Source: Protula sp. h YS-2021 (lineage: Eukaryota > Annelida > Polychaeta > Sabellida > Serpulidae). Taken from it: a DNA stretch of 64,000 nt. The DNA lies in contig OX457024.1 of NCBI GenBank assembly GCA_949752745.1, positions 55,597,946 to 55,661,945 on the forward strand. The letters run 5' to 3'. This document shows, piece after piece, positions 62,294 to 64,000 of the stretch. Each line of letters starts with the position of its first letter. Positions within the stretch are counted from its first letter, which is position 1. The notes beneath the pieces were generated by a model, which ran no database searches, had not been told where the DNA came from, and saw only the letters and a program-made list of their open reading frames with translations. A program made the position numbers and the translations under genes.

Positions 62294-63080
62294 CCTGAAC
62301 ACTCGCGTAACGTCGGGCCGACGTCGAAACGGTATATACCAGGTCTTAAAACGTCGGCATCGGCTTCGATGCATCGGTTATGGGTAAGCAATAGTCGAAT
62401 TTCCATTTTTTTCCCCATTCGTCGGAAGTTCATCGGTTACCGACGTTGGCCCGATGATTATTTTCCTCAGTTTAATAGATGTTGGCAAATATTCATCGGG
62501 CCGACATCTTTTTCCGACGAACTTCCGACCAATTGGGATTTTTAAAAAAATATTATATTCATATATTATACGTATTTCTTAATGCATGTATTATACATAC
62601 ATTTTTATGCATTGTTTATACGTTGGAAATAGATAAACCTCCGACCAATGGTAAAAAAAATTTAAACGGATATTGCATACGTATATTCGTTGTATTTAAT
62701 TATACGTATATTGTACATATATTTGTATATGCTGGCCCAACGTCTGACATAGACGGACTTCCGACGGGACAAAACTTGTTTTTGAAAAAGATATTACTGA
62801 TGTATAACCGACGCATTACAATAATCGTATAATATACAAATATATCACTGCATCGGCTATACGTCGGAAATATACCGAATTCCGACGGAACTTTGTTTGT
62901 TTTATTTGAGATATTACAAGCATGTAATATGCATATAAATATATACGTATATTATACATATAATTATATTTGTTGGTGAAACGTCGGAAATATACCGATT
63001 TCCAATGGATCTCTAAATTTGTGTATTTCACGCATAACGTGAAATGAAAATTTTAATGTTATATATATATATATATATAT

Positions 63081-63162
<82 letters not shown>

Positions 63163-63787
63163 CGTTGTATATATTGCGCTCCACATATTCCACAGCGCAT
63201 TATGAACAGAAGAGCAGTTTTCAATTGTTTGCAGTATAGTGTATGTCGTAAATATATAAAATATATATTACATAAGTTGTTAAAAGCCTTCTATCTAACC
63301 TCACATTTTTTTTACTTCTCGCATTCACATATGCTCATCTAAAATTGCTCTGCCCGACATACGTTCTAAAAAGAGTTTTGTTCACATTATTCTGAAACAA
63401 ATTGACTTCCATAACTTAATATGCGTCACAAATAGATAAATTCCCAAAATTATTATTACATCGGAAAAAAAGATGTCGATATTGCAATCGTACATTATAC
63501 GTATTATTTTACACGTCTATGAAACGCATATTTTCCTATGTATAAACGACGTCGGAAATATATCGGAAAAAGATGCCGATATTGCCAACGTGTATTATAC
63601 GTATTTTTTATATGCCTATAAACCGCATATTTTCAGATGCTTATTCGACGTAGGAAATTTATCGATTGGCGTTTTGTAGGGGGCATTATGAAGAATCAAT
63701 AGTGGAGCATTATGAATATACTTGAAAATTATCATTTGCCTCAATAAACTATCCCTCAGCAAACATAAAGGAGGAAAAGACAATACA
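62294..63787. mobile_element. CGTCGG-rich DNA transposon copy 3, 3' truncated
   Basis: Same left terminus at 62294/62295. Homology stops at 63787 (GACAATACAAA|CTAGACC), where unrelated sequence begins. Confidence 0.8.
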
Positions 63788-64000
63788 AACTAGACCGAAA
63801 TTCGCACAGCGAATTAGCCCCACTTGGAATGATAACTTTAAACGGAAGGTAGATGATATTGCAGTTTGTTAACAATTTTCACATGTCTGAATGTAGAATA
63901 TCCTCCTAAATGCTACTAACTATACCGGTAAGGTCAAGGCCAAAAATTTGCTCTATCTCTTACCGTTTTCGAGATAAAGGCCAACTTCCGGTTTGGGGCT
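63788..64000. other. unrelated flank, no gene seen
   Basis: 212 bp with no similarity noticed to the rest of the window. Confidence 0.5.

Overview
This is a repeat-dense window of an animal nuclear genome with no recognisable host gene. Spliceosomal-type introns, TATA boxes and AATAAA signals mark it as eukaryotic. Maverick/Polinton, Ty3/Gypsy, DIRS-like and Penelope-like fragments, tRNA-derived SINE-like pieces, long (TA)n tracts and a ~154-bp satellite ending in an ACGT/ACAT tail point to an invertebrate. A mollusc is plausible, because the satellite resembles Helentron-associated repeats of bivalves, but this is not proven.

Layout. 1-1.5 kb: satellite array. 1.9-4.1 kb: four dispersed copies of one repeat in alternating orientation. 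5.54-14.93 kb: a palindromic Polinton derivative, two inverted copies of one element end joined at 9193, with AG...CT termini and a 6-bp target duplication (GTTGTG). 15.0-17.6 kb: Gypsy gag-pol remnant. 18.4-20.0 kb: a second retroelement gag-protease remnant, minus strand. 20.3-25 kb: mostly non-coding, with a MITE, hairpins and SINE-like pieces around (TA)n tracts. 25.9-27.5 kb: Gypsy fragment split by a 159-bp solo LTR (target duplication CTTAT). 27.5-36.1 kb: a dispersed repeat seen twice, a GIY-YIG domain of Penelope type, a DIRS-type reverse transcriptase fragment, and Gypsy integrase remains. 36.5-38.9 kb: Cys-rich and PHD-like fragments. 38.9-63.8 kb: tandem composite units of ~3.1 kb, each carrying a 2.36-kb DNA transposon rich in CGTCGG. 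A full-length Polinton (39613-56756, target duplication GTGAAA) sits inside the first of these transposons.

The full-length Polinton has a left gene block (gene A, PC4-like zinc protein, spliced gene B, broken NADAR gene, gene D), then integrase with chromodomain, packaging ATPase, a small basic protein with a hydrophobic tail, two conserved small ORFs, penton-like minor capsid protein, a pX-like protein, double-jelly-roll major capsid protein and adenain-like protease, all on plus. Converging on the minus strand are protein-primed DNA polymerase B (split by two frame changes) and four tandem PC4-like genes. The set encodes integration, replication, packaging, capsid and maturation functions, so it is a virus-like element. 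The polymerase and NADAR lesions suggest this copy is inactive.

The most notable points are the palindromic element that appears to have integrated as a unit, an expanded PC4-like family on both arms, a second small paralogous family (A, B, C, perhaps D) with an intron conserved between copies, a captured NADAR-domain gene, TATA boxes that contain the upstream gene's stop codon, ATGA stop-start overlaps, and terminal repeats packed with CRE, ETS, CCAAT, E-box and spaced AGGTCA motifs.
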